Below, in pieces: positions 1 to 9,018 of a stretch of 64,000 bases of DNA (position 1 is its first letter; each line of letters starts with the position of its first letter). Below the pieces are notes generated by a model. It was given only the letters and a program-made list of their open reading frames with translations, was not told the origin of the DNA and did no database searches. Both the position numbers and the translations under genes were made by a program. This DNA is from Polyangium spumosum (GTDB lineage: Bacteria; Myxococcota_A; Polyangia; Polyangiales; Polyangiaceae), in assembly GCF_009649845.1 (NCBI RefSeq), contig NZ_WJIE01000002.1, positions 744,001-808,000 of the forward strand, written 5' to 3'.

Positions 1-1855
1 CCTCGCACGGCTCGCCCGTCTTCTCCGACGGCGGCTTCCAGGAGGCGAGCTTCTTCGCGGGCTCGAGCTGCTGGCGGAAGCGCTTGTAAAAACGCTTGAG
101 GAGCTGCTCGCGCTTGAGGGAGCCGGCGCCGACCTCGTCGAGCTCCTCCTCCATCTGCGCGGTGAAGTTCGGATCCATGAAGTCGAGGTTCGAGCGCACG
201 AGGCCCTCGACCACGAACCTCCCGAGCTCGGTCGGCTGGAACGCGCCGCCGGAGAGCTTCTCCACGTACGCGCGCTGCTGCACCTTGCTGATGATCTCGG
301 CGTACGTCGAAGGCCGGCCGATGCCGCGCTTCTCGAGCTCACGCACGAGCGAGCCTTCGTTGTACCGCGGCGGCGGCTGCGTGAACTTCTGATCCGTCAC
401 CACGCCGGGCGGCGCGGCGAGGCGGACGACGTCGCCCTCGTTCATCTCCGGCAGGAGCGCGTCGCTGTCCTCCTCGACCGGCGCGACGGCCTTCGCCGCG
501 GCCGTGGCCTCCGCGCCCTCGCCCTCCGCGGCCGCGTCTTCCTCGCCCGCGAAATCACGTTGCCCCTCGGTGACCTCGAGCCAGCCCTTGTCCTTGAGCA
601 CGCGGCCCGTCGAGCGCAGCATGTACGTCTTGCGCGAGGCATCGGCGCGCGTCGGCTCGGCCTGGATCTCGACCGTCGTCCGATCGTAGACGGCGGGCGT
701 CATCTGCGAGGCGACGAAGCGGTTCCAGATGAGCTTGTACAGCTTGTACTGCTCGTCCTTGAGGTGCTTCTTGACCGACTCCGGGTGCAGGTTGACGTCC
801 GTCGGCCGGATCGCCTCGTGCGCGTCCTGCGCGTTCTTCTTGGACTTGTAGACGTTCGGTTTGTCCGGAACGAAGGACTTGCCGTACCGCTTCTCGATCG
901 CCTCGCGGACCTCGGTGATGGCGTCGTCGCTGACGCGCGTCGAGTCGGTACGGATGTAGGTGATGAGGCCGACCGGGCCGCCGTCCTGCTTGAGGTCGAC
1001 GCCTTCGTAGAGGGCCTGCGCGACCTGCATCGTGCGCTTCGTGCCGAAGTGCAGGATGTTCGTCGCGTCCTGCTGGAGCTTCGAGGTCGTGTACGGCGCG
1101 GGCGGGTTGCGCCTCTGCTCGCGGCGCGTGACCTTCGCGACCTTGCAGCTCGCGCTCTCGAGATCGGCGCGCACGAAGGCCGCCGTCTCGCCGTTCCTCA
1201 CCTCGAGCTTCTCGCCCTCGGCCGCGGCGAGCTTGGCGACGAAGGACGCGCCGCTCGGCGCCGAGAGGCCCACCGAGACGTTCCAGTACTCCTCGGGGAC
1301 GAACGCGTCGATCTCACGCTCGCGATCGACGATGAGCCGCAGCGCCACGGACTGCACGCGGCCCGCGGAGAGGCCGAAGGCGAGCTTCGACCAGACGAGC
1401 GCCGAGACGTCGTAGCCCACGATGCGGTCGAGCACGCGGCGAGCGCGCTGCGCGTCGTAGAGGTTGAGGTCGAGCGGCCGCGGGTGCTGCACGCCGTGGT
1501 CGACGCCCTTCTTCGTGATCTCGTGGAACTCCACCCGCTCGACCCGGAGCTTGTCGTCCCGGATCTCCTCGGAGATGTGCCACGCGATCGCCTCGCCTTC
1601 GCGATCAGGGTCGGTCGCCAGGAGCACGGCGTCCACCTTCTTGGCCGCGTCTTTCAGCTCCTGGAGGATCTTCTCCTTGCCGGCGATGACCTCGTACTTC
1701 TCGGTGAAGTCGTTCGCGACGTCGACGGCGTTCTGGTTCTTGGGCAAATCCTTCAAATGCCCCTTGGAGGCGACGACGTCGTACCCCGAGCCGAGGTACT
1801 TCTTGATCGTCTTCGCCTTGGCCGGCGACTCCACGATGACGAGCGTCTTGGCCAT
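1..1855 (-). CDS. topA: DNA topoisomerase I (C-terminus cut by window edge)
   Basis: Type IA topoisomerase that relaxes negative supercoils by transient single-strand breakage. The N-terminus is a TOPRIM domain (starts MAKTLVIVESPAKAKTIKKY, with the acidic ATDPDREGEA motif). The active-site tyrosine lies in GLITYIRTDSTRVS at residue 300 (Tyr319 in E. coli). A Glu/Ala-rich insert follows near residues 440-480, then GIGRPSTYAEII. The 618 codons seen reach the end of the catalytic core; the C-terminal zinc or basic repeats lie outside the window. The ATG at 1855 is preceded by AGAAGGAA, a good ribosome site. Upstream on the same strand is dprA, an arrangement common in bacteria. Confidence 0.97.
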   Translation of the reverse strand, partial: MAKTLVIVESPAKAKTIKKYLGSGYDVVASKGHLKDLPKNQNAVDVANDFTEKYEVIAGKEKILQELKDAAKKVDAVLLATDPDREGEAIAWHISEEIRDDKLRVERVEFHEITKKGVDHGVQHPRPLDLNLYDAQRARRVLDRIVGYDVSALVWSKLAFGLSAGRVQSVALRLIVDREREIDAFVPEEYWNVSVGLSAPSGASFVAKLAAAEGEKLEVRNGETAAFVRADLESASCKVAKVTRREQRRNPPAPYTTSKLQQDATNILHFGTKRTMQVAQALYEGVDLKQDGGPVGLITYIRTDSTRVSDDAITEVREAIEKRYGKSFVPDKPNVYKSKKNAQDAHEAIRPTDVNLHPESVKKHLKDEQYKLYKLIWNRFVASQMTPAVYDRTTVEIQAEPTRADASRKTYMLRSTGRVLKDKGWLEVTEGQRDFAGEEDAAAEGEGAEATAAAKAVAPVEEDSDALLPEMNEGDVVRLAAPPGVVTDQKFTQPPPRYNEGSLVRELEKRGIGRPSTYAEIISKVQQRAYVEKLSGGAFQPTELGRFVVEGLVRSNLDFMDPNFTAQMEEELDEVGAGSLKREQLLKRFYKRFRQQLEPAKKLASWKPPSEKTGEPCE

Positions 1856-1943
1856 CAGTTCCTTCTGAGCGAGCTGTTTGCGTGAGGACGAGGGGTACAA
1901 CCGCCGGGCCCGGCCGGCTCCCGAAACGAGCAAGAGGGCCCAT

Positions 1944-2855
1944 CTAGCGCTTGCCCCGCCGGTAGGAGCCGGCGGGGCCCTCTACTACTACGGCCTGTAG
2001 TGTCAACGTCAAGAGCGCCCCAGCGACCGCAGGAAGAGGCGCCCCGACCGTATCGCAAATCACGTCCAGGTGCGTAGGGGTATCCCCCAGCACTCCAAGA
2101 ACGGCCTTTTCGAGAGGACCGAAGGTCCCTTCGAAGGGGAGGGGGAGCGCCCGAGGGGGCCCGGGTTCCCTCTCCGTACGTCGCCTGCGCGGAGGAGGGT
2201 GATGCCCCATGGCGCCGAGGACGTCCGCCGCACAGGTGACCGCGCGGGCCCCCATGGCTAGCTCCTCCGCGCAGCCCGCGCCAGCCTCGGTCCACGGCGG
2301 ATGCGGGACGACGAGCAGCGGTCGACCGAGCTTACGCGCAGCCGCAGCCGCCGAACGAGCGCCACTCTTGAGCCCGGCCTCGACGACGACGGTCACACGC
2401 GTGAGGGCTGCGAGGACGTGATTGCGCGCGAGAAAATGCTGAGGCCTCGGGGGGATCGTGTCGGGCAAGCGCGAGAGGAGCGCGCCGCCGGCGGCGAGGA
2501 CACGATCGAAGAGAGGGACGTGCTCCCGCGGGTACGGGCGATCGAGCCCGGCGCCCGTGACGACGACGGTGCGCCCGCCGGCCTCGAGCGTGGCCTCGTG
2601 CGCGGCCGCGTCGACCCCGAACGCGCCGCCGGACCAGACGGCGAAGCCGGCCGCGACGAGATCGTGGACGAGCGCCCGCGTGAAGGCGCAGGCCTCGGCG
2701 CTGGCCTCGCGGCGGCCAACGACGGCGACGGCGGGCAAGGTCGGGAGCGCGCCGCGCAGGTACAAGGTCGGAGGCGCGCGCTCGGCGGTGGCGAGGTCGC
2801 GGAGGGCGGCAGGATAGTCGGGCGCATCGGGCGCGAGGACGACGGTGGAGGGCAC
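1944..2855 (-). CDS. dprA: DNA processing protein DprA (Smf family)
   Basis: Single-strand-DNA-binding protein that loads RecA during natural transformation. The 303 residues carry the Rossmann-like DprA core: VAVVGRREASAEA, then GGAFGVDAAAHEATLEAGG, then PRPQHFLARNHVLAAL. A C-terminal winged-helix region (from GPLEKAVLGVLGD) ends in SYRRGKR. I chose the GTG at 2855. The frame stays open upstream, but it would have to overlap the preceding lipoprotein gene and the added sequence is low-complexity. The N-terminal SAM domain found in many DprA proteins is absent. It lies 88 bp before topA, on the same strand. Confidence 0.9.
   Translation of the reverse strand: MPSTVVLAPDAPDYPAALRDLATAERAPPTLYLRGALPTLPAVAVVGRREASAEACAFTRALVHDLVAAGFAVWSGGAFGVDAAAHEATLEAGGRTVVVTGAGLDRPYPREHVPLFDRVLAAGGALLSRLPDTIPPRPQHFLARNHVLAALTRVTVVVEAGLKSGARSAAAAARKLGRPLLVVPHPPWTEAGAGCAEELAMGARAVTCAADVLGAMGHHPPPRRRRTEREPGPPRALPLPFEGTFGPLEKAVLGVLGDTPTHLDVICDTVGAPLPAVAGALLTLTLQAVVVEGPAGSYRRGKR
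1953..1978. terminator. GC-rich perfect hairpin inside the 3' end of dprA
   Basis: The arms GCCCCGCCGG (1953-1962) and CCGGCGGGGC (1969-1978) pair perfectly over 10 bp around a 6-nt loop. The hairpin lies within the last codons of dprA, ending seven bases before its stop codon. There is no T-run after it. It could end or pause dprA transcription before topA, or it may simply be tolerated coding sequence. Confidence 0.35.
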
Positions 2856-2898
2856 GCACGTCCATCGACGGGAGGCGGCGGGAGTTGCGTGGAATCGT

Positions 2899-3546
2899 TC
2901 AGCGCTCGCGCGTGACGGGCCGGAACGGCTGGACGAGGACCAAGCCGGAGCCCTCGCGCATGAAGACGGAGAGGTGTCCGCTGAAGGGCTCGAGGAAGGT
3001 GAAGCAGTCGTGCTCGCCGCCGATGACGGCCGTCGGCCCCGCGCGAGCATCCTGCGCGACGATACGCACGGGGCCTGGTTCGCCGGTCGTGAGGAAGAGA
3101 TCGAGCTCGACGACGCCGAGGCCACCCTGCGCGACGACGGTGAGGCAAGCCCCCGCGGAAAACGAGACGGGCACGGAAGCACGTTGCCCCTCGGCGAGGG
3201 TCGCGCCGAGGCGAGGCCCCTCGGCAGACATGCCGGCGGTCTCGCCGCGCACGGAGCCATCGAGCGCGAGCACGAGGACACGCGAAGGACGGACGTCCGT
3301 GCGAAGGGGGAGCGGAGGAAGCAGGTAACGCTCGAGGAAGAGGCGCGCGGCCTCGGGATCGGGGACGGGCGCAGGTTCGTCGGGGGCGCGGAGGGCAGAG
3401 GCAGGCGCGGAGGCGGAGGCCACGCGGGAAGAGGTGCGGCCGCGGCGCGCGGGGAGCGGATCCACGACGAGAGGCTGGGTTTCGGCTTGGGAGCCGCAGG
3501 CGGGGAGCAGGGCGAGGCATGCGAGCGCGCGGGAGGCGAAGCGCAT
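2899..3546 (-). CDS. Predicted lipoprotein, unknown function
   Basis: A 215-residue protein with a short signal peptide ending in a lipobox (LLPAC, Cys17), so it is probably an envelope lipoprotein. Residues 20-65 are Ala/Pro-rich and look disordered. The rest is a beta-rich domain with two cysteines (GACLTV and EHDCFTF) that could form a disulfide. I recognise no family. It ends 43 bp before the dprA start, so the two may be co-transcribed. Confidence 0.75.
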   Translation of the reverse strand: MRFASRALACLALLPACGSQAETQPLVVDPLPARRGRTSSRVASASAPASALRAPDEPAPVPDPEAARLFLERYLLPPLPLRTDVRPSRVLVLALDGSVRGETAGMSAEGPRLGATLAEGQRASVPVSFSAGACLTVVAQGGLGVVELDLFLTTGEPGPVRIVAQDARAGPTAVIGGEHDCFTFLEPFSGHLSVFMREGSGLVLVQPFRPVTRER

Positions 3547-3555
3547 GCAGGAGCG

Positions 3556-4128
3556 CTAGTCCAACCCTCCGTCGGCGGCCACCGCCCTCCCCTCCTGCTC
3601 CACCGCTCCGGCGTTGAACGTCATGAACGACCGGATCGACCACCAGACCAGGTTGAACCAGGCCGGCGCGGGCAGCTTCCGTGTCACGCCGATCTCGACC
3701 AGGCCGAGCGAGAAAAACAGGACCGGCATCAGCGTCCCGAGATCCGCGCGGTGATCGAGCGCGCCGCGCACGTCGCCGTTGATCTCCGCGAACGCGTGCG
3801 CCACGGCCTTCGCCACGCGCGTCGGGCCCGGCAGCGCGTCGCGGCCGAGCTCCGTCACCTTGCGGCCCTCATCGTCGCGCTCCTCGGCCACGAGCTGCTC
3901 CAGCATCACGCGCACGGCCTCGGCGTCGAGCGTCCCGTCCTCGCGCTCCACGATCACCGAGCCCGTCCACGGGCGCACCTCCACCCGCTCGCAGCTCGGA
4001 TCCATCATCGCGAGCTTCTCCGCGACGCGCAGGCACACGTCGCGGTGACCCACGATCGCCGCGGACCGCAGCCGCACGCGGCGCGGAAGGTGATGGATGA
4101 GCTGGCTCCACTGATCCCTGGGTATCAC
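3556..4128 (-). CDS. HMA-like membrane-associated protein
   Basis: A 190-residue protein. Residues 15-80 have a ferredoxin-like pattern of the heavy-metal-associated type (RRVRLRSAAIVGHRD, then VEVRPWTGSVIVERED), but without the CxxC metal site. A hydrophobic stretch at about 128-165 (LGTLMPVLFFSLGLVEIG) is likely one or two membrane segments. The start is GTG with GGGGAGAAGAC upstream. It lies 24 bp behind a small membrane protein and a P-type ATPase, and is presumably an accessory of that transporter. The function is inferred from context only. Confidence 0.7.
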   Translation of the reverse strand: MIPRDQWSQLIHHLPRRVRLRSAAIVGHRDVCLRVAEKLAMMDPSCERVEVRPWTGSVIVEREDGTLDAEAVRVMLEQLVAEERDDEGRKVTELGRDALPGPTRVAKAVAHAFAEINGDVRGALDHRADLGTLMPVLFFSLGLVEIGVTRKLPAPAWFNLVWWSIRSFMTFNAGAVEQEGRAVAADGGLD

Positions 4129-4152
4129 GCGTCTTCTCCCCTCCCCTCTCGC

Positions 4153-4455
4153 TCAATGCGGCGCCGCGCCGACCTGCGTCCCCGTCCCCGAAGGCACGTG
4201 TTTGCCGTTGCCCGACGTCGCACCCTTGCGCGCACGGCGCGGCGCTTGCCGGAGGTGACGCGCGCGGTCCTCGACCTCGGCCCAGAGGTCCTCGGCGTGC
4301 TCGCGTTGCCGCTCCACGACGGCGCGTCCGAGCCGCGCGAGGTGCAGGCCGAGCGCACCGATCTCGACGACCGCAGGCTTGAGCCTCCGCGCCGTGCCCA
4401 TCACGACGACCGCGCTGCCAAAGCCGAGCATGAACGATGGCGTGTGAAACTTCAT
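4153..4455 (-). CDS. Small accessory protein of P-type ATPase cassette (DUF5132-like)
   Basis: A 100-residue protein. The first 40 residues form a Gly/Val-rich hydrophobic helix (PSFMLGFGSAVVVMG), followed by a basic amphipathic helix and a Thr/Gly-rich tail. Its ATG overlaps the TGA of the P-type ATPase gene (ATGA), showing translational coupling. It resembles the small proteins (DUF5132 type) that accompany such ATPases, but that name is from memory and should be checked. It may tether or regulate the pump. Confidence 0.65.
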   Translation of the reverse strand: MKFHTPSFMLGFGSAVVVMGTARRLKPAVVEIGALGLHLARLGRAVVERQREHAEDLWAEVEDRARHLRQAPRRARKGATSGNGKHVPSGTGTQVGAAPH

Positions 4456-7400
4456 CGACGAGCCTCCTCCTCGAACATCAAGGGCGACGACGCCCAAGGC
4501 CCCGACGGCGCAAGACGATCGGCCCCCTCGATCAGGGGAGATCCCGCCGGGATATCGCGGCGCTCCACCACGATCGGAGCCTCCGGGTTGAACAACGATT
4601 TGCCTTCACGCGCGAGCGTCGGGAGCAGCCCGAGCAGCACCGCGATCGACAGGTCGATCGGGCCGAGCGGCGTCGTGCCGAGCACGCGGCGCAGGCCCGG
4701 TAAGCCGAGGGCCGCCGCCTGCAGGCCGAGGCTCACCACGAGCGCGCGGCGGAGCTCCGGGTTCGGCTGCGTGCCGCTCGATCGGCACGACCTCGCGTGG
4801 AGGAGCTGCGCCACGACGAGCGACGCGAACGACATCGTGCGCGCCCGCGGCAAACTCGCGCCAGGACCGAGCGCCCCCACGCCGTACGCGGCGAGCGAGA
4901 TCGCCGCCATCTTCGAGGCCTCGCGCGCGAGCTTCTTGCCACGCGCCGACCCGAAGAGCGGCGCCTGCGGGTCGCGCGGCGGCCTGCGCATGATGTCCGC
5001 GTCCGCCGGCTCGATCGCCAGCGCGAGCGCGGGCGCGACGTCCGTCAGCATGTTGATCCACAGGAGCTGCAGCGGTCCGAGCGGCTCGGCCCCGAAGATC
5101 GACCCGGCGAGCATGACCATCACCTCGCTCGCGTTCGTCGCCACGAGGTACTCGATCGCGCGCCGCACGTTGTCGTACAGCCTCCGGCCTTCGCTCACCG
5201 CGTCCGCAAGGCTGCCGAGGTCGTCGTGCGCGAGCACCACGTCGGCCACCGCGCGCGCGATGTCCGTCCCGCGCTCGCCCATCGCCACGCCGACGTCCGC
5301 CGCCTTCAGCGCCGGGCCGTCGTTCACCCCGTCGCCCGTCATCGCCACGATCGCGCCGCCGTCCTGCAGCTCGCGCACGACGTCGAGCTTCGCCTCGGGC
5401 GTGACGCGGCTGTAGACGTCGGCCGCGCCGATGCCGAGCTCGGCGCCGATCGCCTGCGCGGTCCGCGCCTGATCACCCGTCAGCATCATCGTCCGCACGC
5501 CCGCGCCCGCGAGCACCGCGAGCGCCTCGCGCACCCCGCGCCGCGGCGGATCACGCATCCCCACGAGGCCCGCGAGCACGAGCGGCGCCTCGCGTGTCCG
5601 CTGCGGATCACCGTCCTTCCGCCACGCGAGCGCGAGCACGCGCAAACCCCGCGACGCCATCGCCTCGTTCATCGCGACGAGCTTCGCGCGCTCCTCCGGA
5701 GGCACGCTCACGAGCTCGATCACCGGCTCGGGCGCGCCCTTCACGAGCTCGATCCGGCCGAGGTCCGGGTGCTCGTGCACCGTCACCATGAACGGCCGCT
5801 CCGCGCTCCGCCGCTCCTCGCGCACGCGCTTCATCGCGCGGCGGCGCCGCCGCACCGGGTAGCCGATCGCCATCGCGAACTCCACGAGCGCCCGCTCCGT
5901 GCCGCTGCCGCTCGTGATCTCGTCGCGCTCGTCGAGCTCCACGTCCGCGTTCAGCGCCGCGATGCGCCCGATCTCGCGGAGCGACGAGACCAACACGCGC
6001 CGGCCATCTTCCCCGAGGAGGCAGAGTGACAAGGGCGCGCCGTCGTCGCCCGACGGCCCGCCGTACTCGACCCGCACGAGCCCGTCCGCCGGCAGGAACA
6101 CCTCGGCGACGCGCATGCGGTTCTCGGTGAGCGTGCCCGTCTTGTCCGCGCAGACCACGCTCACCGCGCCGAGCGTCTCGGCCGCCGCGAGCCTGCGGAT
6201 CACGATGCCCTTCTTGTTCAGCCGCTGGCTCGCGAGCGCGAGCGCCGTCGTCCCCACCGCGGGGAAGCCCTCGGGGATCGCGGCCACGCCGAGCGCCACC
6301 GCCGAGCGCGCGAGCGCCGCGATCGGCTGGCCACGCAAGAGGCCGAGCGCCGTCACCGCGATCGAGCTGCCGAACGCGAGCGTCGCGACCCGCTTGCCGA
6401 GGTGATCGAGCTGCTGCTCGAGCGGCGCCGCGCGGTCCGCCGTGTGCGACAGCGCGCGCTGGATCGTGCCGAGCTCCGTCGCGCTGCCCGTCGCCACGAC
6501 GACCGCGCGCGCCTGGCCCGTCGACACGACCGTGCCCGCGTAGAGCATGTCGTCGCGATCCGCGAGCGGCGCGCCCTCGGCCACCGCGGCCGGCCCCTTC
6601 TCCGCCGGCTCGCTCTCGCCCGTCAACGTGCTCTCGTCGACCGTGAGATCCGAGGCCGAGGCGATCCGCGCGTCGGCCGCGATCGCGTCGCCGGCCCGCA
6701 CGCAGAGCACGTCGCCCGGAACGACCTCGCTCGCCGCGACGGTCGTCTCCACGCCGTCCCGCAGGACACGCGCCCACTCCACGCGGAACTTGCTCCACGC
6801 GTCGAGCAGCTCCTCCGCGCGCGACTCCGTGAAGTATCCGACGACGATGTTCGAGCCCACGACGAGCAGGATCGCGCCTGCTTCGAGGAGGTCCCCGAGC
6901 AGCACGGAGAGGCCCGCCGCGCCCGCGAGCAGCGCCGTCGGCACCGTGAAGACCTGGCCCGAGAGGATCTCCAGCCGCGTGCGCGGCGCGATGCCCGCGA
7001 GCACGTTCGGCCCGACCTCGCGCAGGATCCGGTGCGCCTCGGCCGTCGCGAGCCCACCCTCGAGGTCCACAGAAAACGCCTGCGTGAGCTCCTCGATCGA
7101 GCGCGCGTGCCAGGGCGTCGTCGGCGTGACGTCCACCTCGTCCTCGACGCCGCCGTTCGTGTTGTACGCGCGGAGCACGTCGCGCACGGAGGCCGCCGCG
7201 TTCTCGACGACACGCGACAAGGAGGGCGGCGGCGGTGCTTGCGAGTCCTCGTGTTCCGCGAGGATCGAGAGCACCTCCGCGCGCGTCGTCGGCGCGTTCG
7301 GCGCGAGCACGCAGAGCACCGTGCCCGTATGCTCGTTCGCTCGCGCCGCGGTCACGCCGGGGAGCTCGCCCAGGGCGCGCTCGATCCGCCTCGCGCGCAC

Positions 7401-7523
7401 CGGCTCTCCAAAGAGCCCGGCCACCTCGACCCTGAGCCGCTGCTCGCTGTGCAGCACGCGCCCAGAGGGCTTGCCAGCATGTGACACTGACGCGCGCCCT
7501 CGGGCGAGGGCGCGCCACTTCAT
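4452..7523 (-). CDS. P-type cation-transporting ATPase (P2-like)
   Basis: A 1023-residue inner-membrane ATPase. The N-terminus (about 20-95) is an HMA-like ferredoxin fold without CxxC. The actuator has TLTGESEP, the phosphorylated Asp is residue 460 (CADKTGTLTENRM), and the hinge has MTGDGVNDGPALKAADVGVA. Transmembrane ion-site residues match Ca2+-type P2A pumps: M4 VAAIPEGFPAV, M5 TNASE (Asn and Glu three apart), M6 WINMLTDVAP (NxxTD). A Glu in M8 is not evident. I therefore expect Ca2+, Mn2+ or similar rather than a soft metal. ATG 7523 is preferred over GTG 7568, which sits in a hairpin after the previous operon. It leads the cassette with the two small genes downstream. Confidence 0.92.
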   Translation of the reverse strand: MKWRALARGRASVSHAGKPSGRVLHSEQRLRVEVAGLFGEPVRARRIERALGELPGVTAARANEHTGTVLCVLAPNAPTTRAEVLSILAEHEDSQAPPPPSLSRVVENAAASVRDVLRAYNTNGGVEDEVDVTPTTPWHARSIEELTQAFSVDLEGGLATAEAHRILREVGPNVLAGIAPRTRLEILSGQVFTVPTALLAGAAGLSVLLGDLLEAGAILLVVGSNIVVGYFTESRAEELLDAWSKFRVEWARVLRDGVETTVAASEVVPGDVLCVRAGDAIAADARIASASDLTVDESTLTGESEPAEKGPAAVAEGAPLADRDDMLYAGTVVSTGQARAVVVATGSATELGTIQRALSHTADRAAPLEQQLDHLGKRVATLAFGSSIAVTALGLLRGQPIAALARSAVALGVAAIPEGFPAVGTTALALASQRLNKKGIVIRRLAAAETLGAVSVVCADKTGTLTENRMRVAEVFLPADGLVRVEYGGPSGDDGAPLSLCLLGEDGRRVLVSSLREIGRIAALNADVELDERDEITSGSGTERALVEFAMAIGYPVRRRRRAMKRVREERRSAERPFMVTVHEHPDLGRIELVKGAPEPVIELVSVPPEERAKLVAMNEAMASRGLRVLALAWRKDGDPQRTREAPLVLAGLVGMRDPPRRGVREALAVLAGAGVRTMMLTGDQARTAQAIGAELGIGAADVYSRVTPEAKLDVVRELQDGGAIVAMTGDGVNDGPALKAADVGVAMGERGTDIARAVADVVLAHDDLGSLADAVSEGRRLYDNVRRAIEYLVATNASEVMVMLAGSIFGAEPLGPLQLLWINMLTDVAPALALAIEPADADIMRRPPRDPQAPLFGSARGKKLAREASKMAAISLAAYGVGALGPGASLPRARTMSFASLVVAQLLHARSCRSSGTQPNPELRRALVVSLGLQAAALGLPGLRRVLGTTPLGPIDLSIAVLLGLLPTLAREGKSLFNPEAPIVVERRDIPAGSPLIEGADRLAPSGPWASSPLMFEEEARR

Positions 7524-7567
7524 GATCGCCGAACGCACTCGGGAGGATGAACGCAAAGAGCGATCCA

Positions 7568-7595
7568 CGGCTCGCCGCGAGGAGCGAGCGAGCCG
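7568..7595 (-). terminator. Hairpin after the TonB operon
   Basis: CGGCTCGC (7568-7575) pairs perfectly with GCGAGCCG (7588-7595) around a 12-nt loop. It lies 29 bases beyond the stop of the beta-helix lipoprotein gene and before the ATPase ATG. No T-run follows. Position and stem strength suggest a terminator separating the two operons. Confidence 0.45.
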
Positions 7596-7623
7596 GACCG
7601 CGCGGCGCGGCGGGAGGAAGGGA

Positions 7624-8934
7624 TCAGTTGGGCGTGAACGAGATCCAGGCCCCGTCGAGCCAGGTGTCGTCCTGCGAGAAGGCGCCCGCGTAGGTCGCCT
7701 TCGTGTCGAAGAAGCCGTCGCTCGGCGGCGTCACGGCGCCCGTCGTGAGCGTCGCTTTGGGCCGGAAATCGGGCGCCGTGCGATCGTAGGGCGCGACGAG
7801 CTCGGGGTCGGCCTCGGTGTTGCCGCTGTCGGCGAACCACTTCACCTCGTCGAAGCCCATGTCGTCGTCCTTCTCGGAGCCCTCGCCGTCGGCCGTCTCC
7901 ACGTACGCGACGTTCTGCGCGAGGTTTCCGTGGAAGATGGAGCCTTCGAGCGTCACCGACGTCGACGCGTCGCGGATGTCGATGCCCGCCTCGAAGCCCG
8001 TCGCGACGATGTTGAAGAGGTTCGCCTTCGTCGCGCGGCGCAGGAGCATCGCGTACTGCTGCTTGTCGACGTCCACGTTCTTGCCGACGAGCGTCGCGTT
8101 GTAGATCGTGGGCTCGGCGATCGGCGCGTTCGTCGTGCCCATCGCGTCGTTGTCGCCCTCGAAGCCGTTCGTGTCGTCGACGGCCGCCGGATCCTGCTGG
8201 ATCACGACGAACTGGAGCTTCCCGGTGTACCCGAGATCCCAGTCGATCCCGTCGTCCTGGTTGTACGTGCAGGCCAGGTGCTTCGCGTTCACCGTGCCGC
8301 CGAAGAATTCGAAGCAATCGTCGAGCGTGTAGCGGACCTGCACGGAATCGACGGTCGTCCCGCTGCCGACGCCGGCGAACGTGAGCCCGTTGATCTCGTT
8401 GTCGGTCGAGAGGAGGATCCCGCCGAACTCGATCCGCACGTACTTCAGCACGCCGCTGTTGTCGGCGGGGTCGTCCCCGCCATACTCGGTCTCCGAGGTC
8501 GCCTCGATTCCCTCGACGTTCGCTCTTCCGCCGGGCACGTTGATCGGGGCCTTGCCGAGCAGGATGACGCCGCCCCAGTCGCCGGGCGCGCGGTCGCCGG
8601 GTTCGGCGCGGCTCGTGAAGACGATGGGCTCGTCCTTCGTGCCTTCGGCGTGGATACGGGCGCCCGGGTCGACGACCAGGGTGCCGAGCGTGGACTTGTC
8701 GCCCTTGATCGTGGTGCCCGGCTCGATCGTGAGCGTCGCGCCTGCGCGCACGTGCACGATCCCCTTCAAGATCCAGTCCTGGTCCGCCGTGAGCGTCAGG
8801 TCCGACGTGATGCTCGTCGGGATCTCGTCGCTCTTCGCGGGGGGCGCCGGGGTTTGTCCGGTCTCGTCTCCGCCGCAGCCGATCAGGCTGGAAAGAAAGA
8901 GCGCGCTCGTCGCAAGCAATACCTTCGATCGCAT
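7624..8934 (-). CDS. Secreted lipoprotein with right-handed beta-helix-like fold
   Basis: A 436-residue protein with a lipoprotein signal (LSSLIGC, then an Asp/Thr/Pro-rich linker). From about residue 45 it shows the ladder of short Gly- and Asp-rich strands of a parallel beta-helix (GATLTIEPGTTIKGD, then GSIFHGNLAQNVAY). Acidic clusters such as TLDDCFEFFGG and NQDDGIDWD could bind metal. GGAGGAA precedes the ATG. It is the last gene of the TonB operon, 84 bp after a TonB-dependent receptor, so it is probably a surface partner that captures or presents the receptor's substrate. Similar pairs occur in many Gram-negatives; the substrate cannot be read from sequence. Confidence 0.8.
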   Translation of the reverse strand: MRSKVLLATSALFLSSLIGCGGDETGQTPAPPAKSDEIPTSITSDLTLTADQDWILKGIVHVRAGATLTIEPGTTIKGDKSTLGTLVVDPGARIHAEGTKDEPIVFTSRAEPGDRAPGDWGGVILLGKAPINVPGGRANVEGIEATSETEYGGDDPADNSGVLKYVRIEFGGILLSTDNEINGLTFAGVGSGTTVDSVQVRYTLDDCFEFFGGTVNAKHLACTYNQDDGIDWDLGYTGKLQFVVIQQDPAAVDDTNGFEGDNDAMGTTNAPIAEPTIYNATLVGKNVDVDKQQYAMLLRRATKANLFNIVATGFEAGIDIRDASTSVTLEGSIFHGNLAQNVAYVETADGEGSEKDDDMGFDEVKWFADSGNTEADPELVAPYDRTAPDFRPKATLTTGAVTPPSDGFFDTKATYAGAFSQDDTWLDGAWISFTPN

Positions 8935-8993
8935 GTTCGGTGATTCCTCCGCGCATGCATTGTGGTGATGCCGCGTGACGTCACGGAAAGGCG

Positions 8994-9012
8994 CGCGTAA
9001 CGATCTCGCGAC
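8994..9012 (-). promoter_or_regulatory. Candidate response-regulator box, copy 3
   Basis: The minus strand reads GTCGCGAGATCGTTACGCG. Ungapped, it matches each of the two boxes near the regulator and tonB genes at 12 of 19 positions, including the TC.CG half and the GT.ACG half 11 bases further on. It lies between the receptor and beta-helix lipoprotein genes. This is the weakest of the three and could be chance in GC-rich DNA. Confidence 0.3.
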
Positions 9013-9018
9013 AACCCG

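Noticed and set aside
2856-3281. 142-residue N-terminal extension of DprA
   Set aside because: It overlaps the upstream lipoprotein gene on the same strand and is Ser/Pro/Arg-rich without DprA similarity.
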